This document shows positions 1-8,378 of a DNA stretch of 64,000 bases, one piece after another. A program made the position numbers and the translations under genes. Under the pieces are notes generated by a model. That model saw only the letters and a program-made list of their open reading frames with translations. It did not search any database and was not told the origin of the DNA. Position 1 is the stretch's first letter. Each line of letters opens with the position of its first letter. The DNA comes from Bradyrhizobium commune (GTDB taxonomy: Bacteria; Pseudomonadota; Alphaproteobacteria; Rhizobiales; Xanthobacteraceae). Where the stretch lies: positions 124,001 to 188,000 of the forward strand of contig NZ_CP061379.1 of the NCBI RefSeq assembly GCF_015624505.1. The letters are read 5' to 3'.

Positions 1-138
1 CATCGGCGGCGCGTCCCGCACCGGGCTGGCGACGAGCCCGCCGACGCTGTCACCGAGTGCGGTGATGTCCTGGCGCGCAAATCCTGGCCGGCCGCGCTTG
101 GCGGGGCGCCGACGGAACATGCTGAAGAGATCGACCAT
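1..138 (-). CDS. lptB: LPS export ATPase LptB, N-terminal part (cut by window edge)
   Basis: The reading frame starts with ATG at 138 and stays open to base 1, giving 46 residues that begin MVDLFSMFRRRPAKRG. This part is a basic, low-complexity leader that lies before any ATPase motif, so no Walker box is visible. I call it LptB from its position directly downstream of lptC-lptA on the same strand, and because I recall rhizobial LptB proteins carrying such an extension. LptB is the cytoplasmic ATPase that powers LPS extraction from the inner membrane. A gap of about 220 bases separates it from lptA, so it may have its own promoter. Confidence 0.55.
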   Translation of the reverse strand, partial: MVDLFSMFRRRPAKRGRPGFARQDITALGDSVGGLVASPVRDAPPM

Positions 139-362
139 CCCCGCCTTCTAGCTGTCTTTCGGTGATCCTGCGCGGTCTTCGCGCGATCTACCCGCGCCGG
201 CTTCTCGATTCGCCGACGCAGCATGAGTGAAGGGATGTCTCATGCCCAGTGAAACACGCCCGAAAAGCGGCGGACCCCGCTTCGAAAGCCCGTTGCGCTA
301 GATACAGTCTTGTCGCGCCGGCTTCAACCTCGCGGCCGAAAATTATTAGCTAACACTTTGAT

Positions 363-1103
363 TTATTTAGGCTTACCCGGAATGAGCGAGGGCATCGCGG
401 CGCCGGAGCCAGGGGTTGCGGGCGTCCCGCATTTGCCGTTTCCACCGCCCTGGGACTGGATGAACAGGCCCTGCACCTTGCCGCTGTCGGATTCCACCCG
501 CGAGACGCCGGTGGTCATGTCGACCATGAGGCGGTCGCCGCGCAGCACGTTCTGGCACTGGGTCAGGACCACGCCCCCGAGCATGGTGATGAGATTGGTC
601 TTGGTGTCGAACACCGCGGTCTCGCCGGTCACCACCTGGTCCTTCTGGGTGACCACGACATTGCCGCGCGCTTCCAGCCGCTTGATCGAGGAGGCGCCGC
701 CAGGCCCCGGCGTCGCCGATTGCATCGGCGCTGATTGCGTCGGCGCGGATTTCGCGCCCTTCGCAGGCGCGGTTTGCGCAGGCGTCGCCGCCTTGTCGCC
801 ACTCGATTCGTAGAACACCACCAGCGTCTTCGAGGTCATGGTGGTGTCGCCCTGCACGACCTTCACATTGCCGGAGAAGGTCGCTTCCTTCTTCTTGTCG
901 CGCATCTCGAGCGAGGCGGCTTCGATCTGGATCGGCTGGTCGCGGTTCTGCGAAAAGCCCTGCATCGCGTTCGGCACGCCTTGCATCGTGCTTTGCGCAA
1001 ACACTGCACCCGTCGCTATCAGCGCGACGCCGGCAAGCGCGGCAGCACTGACAATGGCGCGACGTCCGTCTGCGTTGCGCGGAAAAATGGCCATGAAAAT
1101 CAC
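363..1103 (-). CDS. lptA: LPS transport periplasmic protein LptA
   Basis: This 246-residue protein begins with a hydrophobic signal peptide ending near residue 36 (VFAQ). An OstA/LptA-type beta-jellyroll region follows, with the pattern EAASLEMRDKKKEATFSGNV and a second half containing ARGNVVVTQKDQVVTG. LptA forms the periplasmic bridge that carries LPS from LptC to LptD. The GTG start at 1103 overlaps the lptC stop codon in a GTGA arrangement, which indicates translational coupling; an in-frame ATG lies three codons later. A middle segment rich in Ala, Pro, Gln and Ser (roughly residues 105-135) looks like a linker insert. Confidence 0.9.
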   Translation of the reverse strand: MIFMAIFPRNADGRRAIVSAAALAGVALIATGAVFAQSTMQGVPNAMQGFSQNRDQPIQIEAASLEMRDKKKEATFSGNVKVVQGDTTMTSKTLVVFYESSGDKAATPAQTAPAKGAKSAPTQSAPMQSATPGPGGASSIKRLEARGNVVVTQKDQVVTGETAVFDTKTNLITMLGGVVLTQCQNVLRGDRLMVDMTTGVSRVESDSGKVQGLFIQSQGGGNGKCGTPATPGSGAAMPSLIPGKPK

Positions 1104-1825
1104 TTTGAGTTCGCAGACTTGTTCTTCTTCGCCGCCGGTGCCGGCGCGGGCTGCTCGACAGGCGCGACAGCGGCGTCATCCGTGCTGATCTTGTCCAGAT
1201 GCATCACCACATTGCCCTCGAAGCGAATGACGTCGCCGCCTTCGGTGATGCGCAAGCGATCGGCGGTCAGCGTGCCGTTGGTCAGCTTGACGTCGACGTG
1301 ATCATCCGAGGAGACCGTGCCCTTGTTCATGTCGACGAAGGCCGAGTTCAGCCGCGCCTCGTAGCCGGTCGAGGTGCGCAGCAAGATGTCCTTGTGCAGA
1401 TCGAGCTGCTGCTGCTTGTTGTCGAAGCGGCCATTGCGGGCGTCGAGGAACATCGTGGATTGATCCTCCATCAGGACCTTCGCGCGCAAATCCGCGAGAT
1501 CGACATGGTCGGGATCGGTGATGTCCTGCGTCGCGGTCCTGGCCCAGAGCTCATAGGGCCGCTGGTCCGGCGTGAAGCCGGACAGATGCGGCGATTCCAT
1601 CGTGATCTTGGTGCCTGTGACCACGAGGTTTCCGGAATCGACCTTCACCGGGATCATGGTGAAGGGATTGAGGAAGGTCGAGACAGCGACGATCGAGGCC
1701 ATCGCCAGGACCACCGTCACCGGCACAGCGATACGCAGAATCCGCACCAGACGGCTGTGGCGCGCCGCGCTGGCAAACTTCGCCGCAAGCGCGGCGTCGT
1801 AGGTCGGAAACTGGGCCGAATTCAC
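1100..1825 (-). CDS. lptC: LPS export membrane protein LptC
   Basis: The 241-residue protein has one N-terminal membrane span (about residues 28-50) and then a periplasmic LptC/YrbK-type beta domain with GTKITMESPHLSGF. The C-terminus is rich in Ala, Pro and Lys. LptC takes LPS from the LptBFG transporter and passes it to LptA. It is the first gene of the run lptC-lptA-lptB and overlaps lptA by four bases. The ribonuclease D gene lies upstream on the same strand after about 145 bases. Confidence 0.9.
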   Translation of the reverse strand: MNSAQFPTYDAALAAKFASAARHSRLVRILRIAVPVTVVLAMASIVAVSTFLNPFTMIPVKVDSGNLVVTGTKITMESPHLSGFTPDQRPYELWARTATQDITDPDHVDLADLRAKVLMEDQSTMFLDARNGRFDNKQQQLDLHKDILLRTSTGYEARLNSAFVDMNKGTVSSDDHVDVKLTNGTLTADRLRITEGGDVIRFEGNVVMHLDKISTDDAAVAPVEQPAPAPAAKKNKSANSK

Positions 1826-1969
1826 CGCTGCTCCAGGGTGTAGCTCACCTTTACCGGGTCAAACGCGCCCCATTGTACCCGGCACGGAAGGAATATGCAG
1901 CCCGCGACAGGCCGTTACGAAAGTGTCCGAAACGGGGCGGCGGCGCCAACCTAGCCGGTGCTGGACGTG

Positions 1970-2584
1970 TCAGGAATGCGCGAAAATGTCCTCCTCCTCC
2001 CAGCCCTGGAGGTCGAGCAACGCGCGGGTCGGCAGGAAGTCGAAACAGGCTTTGGCCAGCGCGATGCGGCCCTCCCGGACCAGCATCGCATCCAGCCGCT
2101 CGCGCAGCGCGTGCAGATGCAGCACGTCGGAGGCGGCGTAGGCGAGCTGCGGCTCGGTCAGGCTGTCGGAGCCCCAGTCGCTGGATTGCTGCTGCTTGGA
2201 GAGGTCGACATTGAGCACCTCGCGGACGAGGTCCTTGAGGCCATGGCGGTCGGTATAGGTGCGGGTCAGACGGGAGGCGATCTTGGTGCAGTAGATCGGG
2301 CCGGTCATCACGCCGAAGGTCTGGTACAGCACCGCGACGTCGAACCGCGCAAAATGGAAGATTTTCGTGATGGCGGGATTGGCGAGCAGGGCCTTCAGGT
2401 TCGGCGCGTCGGTATGGCCCTTCGGGATCTGCACCACATCGGCGCTGCCGTCGCCGGGCGACAGCTGGACCACGCAGAGCCGGTCGCGGTGCGGGTTCAA
2501 CCCCATGGTCTCGGTGTCGATCGCCACTGCTCCGGTGTAGCGGGTGAGGTCGGGCAGGTCGCCGCGATGCAGGCGTACGGTCAT
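1970..2584 (-). CDS. rnd: Single-domain ribonuclease D-type 3'-5' exonuclease
   Basis: The 204-residue protein is a DEDDy exonuclease. Motif I is DTE at residues 23-25, motif II holds Asp82 in FHFARFDVAVLY, and motif III is the YAASD signature with Tyr149 and Asp153. It lacks the C-terminal HRDC domains of E. coli RNase D (about 375 residues), as is usual for the short alphaproteobacterial form. The family trims 3' ends of tRNA and other stable RNAs in the cytoplasm. It lies upstream of lptC on the same strand and is divergent from the TPR glycosyltransferase gene. Confidence 0.88.
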   Translation of the reverse strand: MTVRLHRGDLPDLTRYTGAVAIDTETMGLNPHRDRLCVVQLSPGDGSADVVQIPKGHTDAPNLKALLANPAITKIFHFARFDVAVLYQTFGVMTGPIYCTKIASRLTRTYTDRHGLKDLVREVLNVDLSKQQQSSDWGSDSLTEPQLAYAASDVLHLHALRERLDAMLVREGRIALAKACFDFLPTRALLDLQGWEEEDIFAHS

Positions 2585-2831
2585 GGCGTGTCAAAGCCTC
2601 GGGTCGAATCGGTTTGTCGGCAGCATAAGCTAATCGGGATTGCCTGCGATGTATCCACTACGAGCGGACGGCGCAAGCAGGGCTCGCGCCTCGCGGGCTC
2701 CGCAAATGGCCGCCGGCAGACGCTGCGGCCTGTCATAGAAAGATTAAGTCGGGTCGGTAGCGATGATCGCCGGGCCGCGGCTCTTGAAGAGCGCTCGGCT
2801 GCAATCACGACAGACCAGAGGTTTCTTCGTC

Positions 2832-4727
2832 ATGAGGATCGACACGCCCCCTGACCTGCTGCAACTGGCGATCCAGCATTTCAACGGCGGAGAGCTGACG
2901 CAGGCGGAATCGCTCTGCCGAAAGCTTCTCAAGCGGCAAAAGGGCAATCCCGACGCCTGGCACCTTCTTGGTGTCATCGCGATGCGGATGGGACAGACCG
3001 AGAATGCGGTGGCCCACATCAGGACGTGCACCAGGCTCGCGCCCGGCAACGCCGCGGCGCTCTGCAATCTCGGCCTGGCCTACAAGGCGCAAGGGCGATT
3101 GAGCCAGGCTGCCGCCGTTCTCGAGCAGGCCTCGCGCGCGGCACCGGACAACAGCGAGATCCTGTACAATCTCGGCAACACCCGCGCTTCGCTGGGCGAA
3201 TTCGAGGCTGCCATCGCAGCCTACCACCGGGCCGTGGCGTTGAACCCGGACCAGCCGGAGTACCACAACAATCTGGGACGCGCCCTGGAGGGCGATCGCA
3301 GCATCGGCGAGGCGATCGCCGCCTATGCGCGCGCACTGGCACTCCAGCCATCCTTTGCCGGGGCGCTGACCAACCTCGGCAATGCCTATCTCGACCTCGG
3401 CCGTCCCGCCGATGCGCTGCGGTGTCATCGGCAGGCGATTGCTCACCAGCCGGATTTCGATGCGGCCCATTCGAACCTGATCTTCGCACTCAACTTTGAT
3501 CCGGCGGCCGGACCTGACGACCATGCGCGCGCGCGGGCGCAATTCGGCGAACGCCATCGCACGCGGATTTCGGCCGGCGCGGTCGCCCGCCCCTGCGATC
3601 CGGACCGACGGCTGCGCATCGGATATGTCAGCGGCCACTTCCGGCATCAGGCGGCGACCTACGCCTTTGCACCGGTGATCATCCATCACGACCGGCGGGC
3701 GTTCGACGTGATCTGCTATTCCGACACCGCGCCCGAGGACGGATTGACCCACAAGCTCCGCGACAGCGTGAAGACGTGGCGCGCCACGGCCGCGCTGTCC
3801 GACGCAGAACTGGCCGCCTCGATCGAAGCCGACAAGATCGACATCCTGGTCGATCTGGTCGGGCACATGGTCGGCAACAGGCTTGGCGTCTTTGCCCGCA
3901 AGCCTGCCCCCGTCCAGGTCAGTGGCTGGGGCGAACCGACCGGCACGGGTCTGTCGACCATGGACTACCTCTTTGGCGACCCTGTCCTGGTCCCGGACCA
4001 TGTGCGCCCCCTGCTGCGCGAGCAGGTCATCGACCTGCCCTGCTTTCTGTGTTTCTGGACCCCCGAAAACCTGCCCGATCCAGGGCCGCCGCCGGCGCTG
4101 AACGCGGGCCATGTCACGTTCGGCTCCTTCAACCGGCCGGCAAAACTGTCCGATCCCGTACTTCAGCTGTGGGCGCGCATTCTGCGCGCCGCGCCGACCT
4201 CGCGCCTCGTGCTCAAGAGCCCCCATTTGAGCGACCTCGCCATTCAGCAGCGCATCAACGCGATCTTCGACAGCGAAGGCATTTCGCGCGATCGACTGAC
4301 CATTCTCGGCAATTCAGATCGCGGCTCGCACATGAAAGCGTACCAGCTCGTCGACGTCGCGCTGGATCCGTTTCCTCATGGCGGCGGCATGACCACGCTC
4401 GATGCCATGGCGATGGGCGTTCCGGTCATCACCTGCCCGGGCCCGACGATTTCGTCCCGCCTTGCCGCCGCGTGCATCACGGCGCTGGGTCTGACCGACT
4501 GCGTCGCCGCAAGCCAGGAGGAGTACGTTGCATTGGCGCTCCGGATGACGGCGGACCTCGACGGCCTGGCGCGGCTTCGACACGCGTTGCGCGACAGGCT
4601 GGTCCGCTCGCCGATCGGAGATGCGCACGCCTATGCACGTTCCGTCGAAGCCGCCTATCGCGGCATGTGGCAGCGGTACTGCGAGGACCGCAACGAAGCA
4701 GGCGCGGTCAGATCGCCGCCAGCATGA
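2832..4727 (+). CDS. TPR-containing O-GlcNAc transferase-like (SPINDLY family) glycosyltransferase
   Basis: About six tetratricopeptide repeats fill the first third (for example NLGLAYKAQGRLSQAA and NLGNAYLDLGRPADALRC). A GT41 catalytic region follows, with GYVSGHFRHQAATYAFAPV, WGEPTGTGLSTMDYLFGDP, FNRPAKLSDPVLQLWARIL and LDPFPHGGGMTTLDAMAMG. These match the nucleotide-sugar-binding blocks of eukaryotic OGT and plant SPINDLY, so it probably glycosylates protein Ser/Thr in the cytoplasm, but the donor and target are unknown. I prefer ATG at 2832, giving 631 residues, because TPR-like sequence starts right after it; an ATG at 2763 would add 23 basic residues. Its 3' end overlaps the convergent prenyltransferase gene by 20 bases. 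Confidence 0.85.
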   Translation: MRIDTPPDLLQLAIQHFNGGELTQAESLCRKLLKRQKGNPDAWHLLGVIAMRMGQTENAVAHIRTCTRLAPGNAAALCNLGLAYKAQGRLSQAAAVLEQASRAAPDNSEILYNLGNTRASLGEFEAAIAAYHRAVALNPDQPEYHNNLGRALEGDRSIGEAIAAYARALALQPSFAGALTNLGNAYLDLGRPADALRCHRQAIAHQPDFDAAHSNLIFALNFDPAAGPDDHARARAQFGERHRTRISAGAVARPCDPDRRLRIGYVSGHFRHQAATYAFAPVIIHHDRRAFDVICYSDTAPEDGLTHKLRDSVKTWRATAALSDAELAASIEADKIDILVDLVGHMVGNRLGVFARKPAPVQVSGWGEPTGTGLSTMDYLFGDPVLVPDHVRPLLREQVIDLPCFLCFWTPENLPDPGPPPALNAGHVTFGSFNRPAKLSDPVLQLWARILRAAPTSRLVLKSPHLSDLAIQQRINAIFDSEGISRDRLTILGNSDRGSHMKAYQLVDVALDPFPHGGGMTTLDAMAMGVPVITCPGPTISSRLAAACITALGLTDCVAASQEEYVALALRMTADLDGLARLRHALRDRLVRSPIGDAHAYARSVEAAYRGMWQRYCEDRNEAGAVRSPPA

Positions 4728-6030
4728 TGCAGACCATCGCCGCCACCGCGATGCGGCTCGCGCCGTCGCGGAAGGCGTAGATGATGGGGTCGTCGGGCAT
4801 CTCGCGGCGATGCGCGATCATCAGCGCGCGGCCGAACCAGTAGAGCAGCAGCGGCGCGAGCAGCCATAGCATCCAGGGACGGCTGTAGAGCGGGGTCACC
4901 GCGGAGGACGACAGGTAGAGCGCAAACACCGTCACCGCGTTCATGGCGCTCGCCGCCGCCATGGCGGCGATGATGTGCAGGTCGGTGATGCGGTAGTCGC
5001 GGTTGGAGGGATCGGCGAGGCCTGCGCCCTGGCGCATGCTGAGCTCGCTGAAGCGCTTGATCAGCGCCAGCGAGGTGAACACGAACAGCGAGAAGATCAT
5101 CAGCCATTCCGACAGCATGACCCCGGCGGCAACTGAGCCTGCGCCGATGCGCAAGGAATAGAGGCCGGCGAGCGTGACGACGTCGACCAGCATCTTGCGC
5201 TTGAGCACGAGCGAATAGGCGATGGTGGTGGCGAGATAGGCGGCGAGCACGCCGAGGAACAGCGGCGAGATGCAGAGACTGGCGACAAACGCGAAGGCCC
5301 ACAGCACGGGGATTGCCGAAAGCGCCGACGAGATCGGCAAGTCGCCTGCCGCGAGCGCGCGATAACGCTTGGTCGGGTGCTGCCGGTCGGCGGCGAGATC
5401 GAGCAGATCGTTCATCAGATAGGCGCCCGACGCGCAGGCCGAGAACGCCAGGAACGCCAGCAGCGTAGTGCCGAAGGTGGCAACATTCATCTGATGCGCG
5501 GTGATAACGGGCACGAACACCAGCGTGTTCTTGGCGTATTGATAGACCCGCAATGCCTTCGCCCAGGTCTTGAGGTTGGGACGGCTGCGGGTGCCGCTCT
5601 CGACGCGATCAATCGAAGCGCGATCGAACGGCAGCTCGCCCGAAGCAAGATTGCCGGGCGCAACGACGCCGTCAAAGCCGAGATGCGCGGCGATGCCCGC
5701 GGCATGGTGGGCGAAGCGGCCGGCAACAAGATAGATCTTCGCGCCCCGCGCCCGCGCGGTGAGCGCCTGGTTCAGGACGTCGGCATCGTAGGGAAGATGG
5801 GCGTAATCGATTTTGGCGTCTGCCAGGATATCCGTCAGCGCCGCCATGCCGGCGCGTCCGCCTGCGCCAAAACGGGCCAGCATGCGGCCGGGGCCGGAGA
5901 ACAGCGCCTCCATCAGCAGCTCCGAGCGCAGCAACGCGCCTTCGAGATCGATCACGAGCGTGCGCGCCGGCGCCGGGGTGGCCTGCGGCGCGGCCTCGTT
6001 CCGATCGTACTGCCAGACGGGCTGCTCCAT
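4708..6030 (-). CDS. HAD-UbiA fusion prenyltransferase, decaprenyl-phosphate phosphoribosyltransferase-like
   Basis: Residues 1 to about 150 form a HAD-like domain, and residues 155-440 form a polytopic UbiA prenyltransferase domain. The UbiA signature is NDLLDLAADR at 207-216, followed by HPTKRYR at 218-224. The latter is characteristic of enzymes that move phosphoribose from PRPP to decaprenyl phosphate (Rv3806c type) rather than of ubiquinone UbiA. The HAD nucleophile motif reads DLEGALL instead of DxDGTL, so phosphatase activity is doubtful. DprE1- and DprE2-like genes occur about 7 kb downstream, which supports a role in lipid-linked pentose synthesis at the inner membrane. The exact substrate is inferred. 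Confidence 0.8.
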   Translation of the reverse strand: MEQPVWQYDRNEAAPQATPAPARTLVIDLEGALLRSELLMEALFSGPGRMLARFGAGGRAGMAALTDILADAKIDYAHLPYDADVLNQALTARARGAKIYLVAGRFAHHAAGIAAHLGFDGVVAPGNLASGELPFDRASIDRVESGTRSRPNLKTWAKALRVYQYAKNTLVFVPVITAHQMNVATFGTTLLAFLAFSACASGAYLMNDLLDLAADRQHPTKRYRALAAGDLPISSALSAIPVLWAFAFVASLCISPLFLGVLAAYLATTIAYSLVLKRKMLVDVVTLAGLYSLRIGAGSVAAGVMLSEWLMIFSLFVFTSLALIKRFSELSMRQGAGLADPSNRDYRITDLHIIAAMAAASAMNAVTVFALYLSSSAVTPLYSRPWMLWLLAPLLLYWFGRALMIAHRREMPDDPIIYAFRDGASRIAVAAMVCIMLAAI

Positions 6031-6298
6031 CCGAAAACGCTCTTAACTTGTCGCGACACGACCGGCTCATAGGCCGGGGAGCAGGAAAATGGACGGCCGC
6101 GAGCCTAGGGGGCATTCGCTAAGGGCGGCTTAATTCGGCTGGCGCAGGGCGAGCGGCCATGGGGTCCCCGGGCTGTTGCATGGATCCCACAATCCGGCGC
6201 GGGCTCGGTATTCCAGCGGAACTTGCCGCGTGCGCCCGTGGAAATCGCCCCGGCCCGCCCTATCTGCCAGATTCGCGCTCACCGCAAACGAAGTGTCC

Positions 6299-7570
6299 AT
6301 GACCGAACAGACGCTCGCCGCGCCGATCGACGACCAACAGGAACGCCAGCGCGGTTTCTCGCGCTACCAGTCACTCCTCATCGCGCTGCTCGCGTTCACG
6401 CAGTTCACGATCATCCTCGATTTCATCATCATGTCGCCGCTCGGCGCCATCCTGATGCCCTCGCTCAACATCACCACCGGGCAGTTCGGCATCGCGGTGT
6501 CGGCTTACGCATTCAGTGCCGGATTGTCGGGCATTATGGCTGCCGGCTTTGCCGACCGGTTCGATCGCAAGCGGCTGCTGCTGTTCTTCTATGTCGGCTT
6601 CGCGCTCGGGACCCTGCTCTGCGCTGTGGCGCAGAATTACCATGTCCTGCTGGCGGGCCGGATCGTGACCGGATTGTTCGGCGGCGTGATCGGCTCGGTC
6701 GTGCTTGCGATCGTGACCGACCTGTTTCCGCTGCACTTGCGCGGCCGGGTGATGGGATTCATCCAGACCGCGTTCGCCGCAAGCCAGGTGCTCGGCATTC
6801 CGGCCGGGCTGTTTCTCGCCAATCACTGGAACTGGCATCTCTGCTTCTTTGCGATCGTGGCGCTATCGATTGCGGCGATCGCCGTCATCGCCTTCGCGAT
6901 GGAGCCGGTCGATACGCATCTGAAGCTGAAGCAGGACAGGAATCCGTTCCACCACCTGATCGCGACGGTCAGTGAGCCGCGCTACACGCTGGCCTTCGCG
7001 GTCACGACCTTGCTGGCGACGGGCGGCTACATGCTGATGCCGTATTCCAGCGCCTTCACCGTGAACAATATCGGCATCGACATGGTGCATCTGCCGACCA
7101 TCTATCTCGTCTCCGGCCTGTTCAGCATCGTCACGGGGCCGATGGTCGGCCGCGCCAGCGACGCCTTCGGCAAATATCCGACCTTCGTGTTCGGCTGCGT
7201 GATGACGATCATCATGGTGCTGATCTACACCCATCTCGGCCACGTCTCGCTGGTGACCGCGATCACCGTCAACGTGCTGCTGTTCGTCGGCATCTTCTCG
7301 CGCATGATCCCGTCGCAGGCGCTGATCTCGGCGATCCCCGATCAGAGCCAGCGCGGCGCGTTCAGCGCGGTCAGCGCCTCGCTCCAGCAGCTCTCCGGCG
7401 GGCTCGGCTCGGTGCTCGCGGCCGCGATCATCTCGCAGCAGCCGGACGGCTCGCTGCTCCATTTCGACCGCATCGGCTACGTCGTCGTCACAACGACGAT
7501 CGTCACGCTGGTGGCGATGTATTTTGTGCAGAAGTCGGTCGCGGATCGGGTGGCGAGGCGGGTGGTTTGA
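6299..7570 (+). CDS. MFS transporter
   Basis: This 423-residue protein has about 12 hydrophobic spans. The loop-2 motif of the major facilitator superfamily, GFADRFDRKRLLLF, is present, with a second half around GRASDAFGKYPTF. Family members carry out proton-driven exchange of small molecules across the inner membrane; the substrate cannot be told from sequence. I chose ATG at 6299 because the hydrophilic leader MTEQTLAAPIDDQQ is typical and the longer frame upstream looks non-coding. It is the last gene before the AT-richer island that starts near 7.6 kb. Confidence 0.85.
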   Translation: MTEQTLAAPIDDQQERQRGFSRYQSLLIALLAFTQFTIILDFIIMSPLGAILMPSLNITTGQFGIAVSAYAFSAGLSGIMAAGFADRFDRKRLLLFFYVGFALGTLLCAVAQNYHVLLAGRIVTGLFGGVIGSVVLAIVTDLFPLHLRGRVMGFIQTAFAASQVLGIPAGLFLANHWNWHLCFFAIVALSIAAIAVIAFAMEPVDTHLKLKQDRNPFHHLIATVSEPRYTLAFAVTTLLATGGYMLMPYSSAFTVNNIGIDMVHLPTIYLVSGLFSIVTGPMVGRASDAFGKYPTFVFGCVMTIIMVLIYTHLGHVSLVTAITVNVLLFVGIFSRMIPSQALISAIPDQSQRGAFSAVSASLQQLSGGLGSVLAAAIISQQPDGSLLHFDRIGYVVVTTTIVTLVAMYFVQKSVADRVARRVV

Positions 7571-7604
7571 GAGTAGATGGCCTCACTCGGCGCAATGCGG
7601 TTTC

Positions 7605-8378
7605 TCAAACTCGAAAAACGCAGCGTGCTAGCTCCTGCTGCATATACTGAACACTATGTGTCAGCCATCTCGTAAGGCCGGCAAGATCGGGTGGCATATT
7701 CATATGCTGACCATGGACGTCGGATGTTGCCGGCAACCACCATCTCGCTGCGCTGGCGAGATGCATCTTTTCGATGCTTATCGTGCGCAGAAGATCATTC
7801 AAGTCCGGCATGCGTTGTTCCGCGCCGAAATCCTCAACCGCCTCAGCGAGCTCTACAGCAAAACCTTCGTTCTTCCTCTCAGCAAGACTTTCCAAAATGT
7901 CGATTTGCCAATGCGGGTGGCCCGCCCCTGAAGTTTGAAAAGAAAGACCAGCGCCAGTCCAATCTCGTATTCCAGGCCATTCCAGGCGAAACGCTTGGGG
8001 CTTGATAGGATCACCTAGATAACCAAAATGTACCGTGAGGCCAAGCTGGCGGAATACAAACGGGCGCGGACCAACCTCAATATCCCAGACCTCCTGCAGA
8101 CCCAGCCATGCAAACAGATCTTTTTGCAGTGCTCGGAGGGGGACGACCCGGGCCGCGCCACCCCGGTTCCGATCCACGCGCTCGCACGCAGAACCCTTTA
8201 AGCCGACCCATACTCTCTCTGCTTGAGCCTCGGCATCGATCCTAAGCTGCTGAGCGTTGAAGCCGAGCAGTGGCGCCAGTTGAGAGGATATGGAGAGCCA
8301 TCGCTGGTCGAGGGCTCCCTTGGTTGCGCGCAATTCAATGAGCGGCGCCTTAGATATTTGCGAGGCCTGGCGTGCCAT
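7605..8378 (-). CDS. Uncharacterised protein, third gene of the methyltransferase operon
   Basis: I do not recognise this 257-residue protein. It is soluble, with no signal peptide or membrane span. Visible features are a Trp-rich middle (LFAWLGLQEVWDIEVGP, then LEWPGIRDWTG), a GHPHWQIDILESL segment near residue 165 and an acidic patch EAVEDFGAE. Its start overlaps the end of the methyltransferase gene by 29 bases in another frame, so the two are almost certainly co-translated. A cognate nuclease, effector or specificity partner is plausible from context, but I cannot point to a PD-(D/E)XK or HNH motif with confidence. Base composition is more AT-rich than in the flanking genes. Confidence 0.7.
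   Translation of the reverse strand: MARQASQISKAPLIELRATKGALDQRWLSISSQLAPLLGFNAQQLRIDAEAQAERVWVGLKGSACERVDRNRGGAARVVPLRALQKDLFAWLGLQEVWDIEVGPRPFVFRQLGLTVHFGYLGDPIKPQAFRLEWPGIRDWTGAGLSFQTSGAGHPHWQIDILESLAERKNEGFAVELAEAVEDFGAEQRMPDLNDLLRTISIEKMHLASAARWWLPATSDVHGQHMNMPPDLAGLTRWLTHSVQYMQQELARCVFRV

Noticed and set aside
7571..7700. Duplicate of the tRNA-Leu 3' end as an attachment site at the far edge of the island
   Set aside because: I looked for GCCCAGGAAAGGACTC-like sequence near 7.6 kb and did not find it, so no att pair is claimed.
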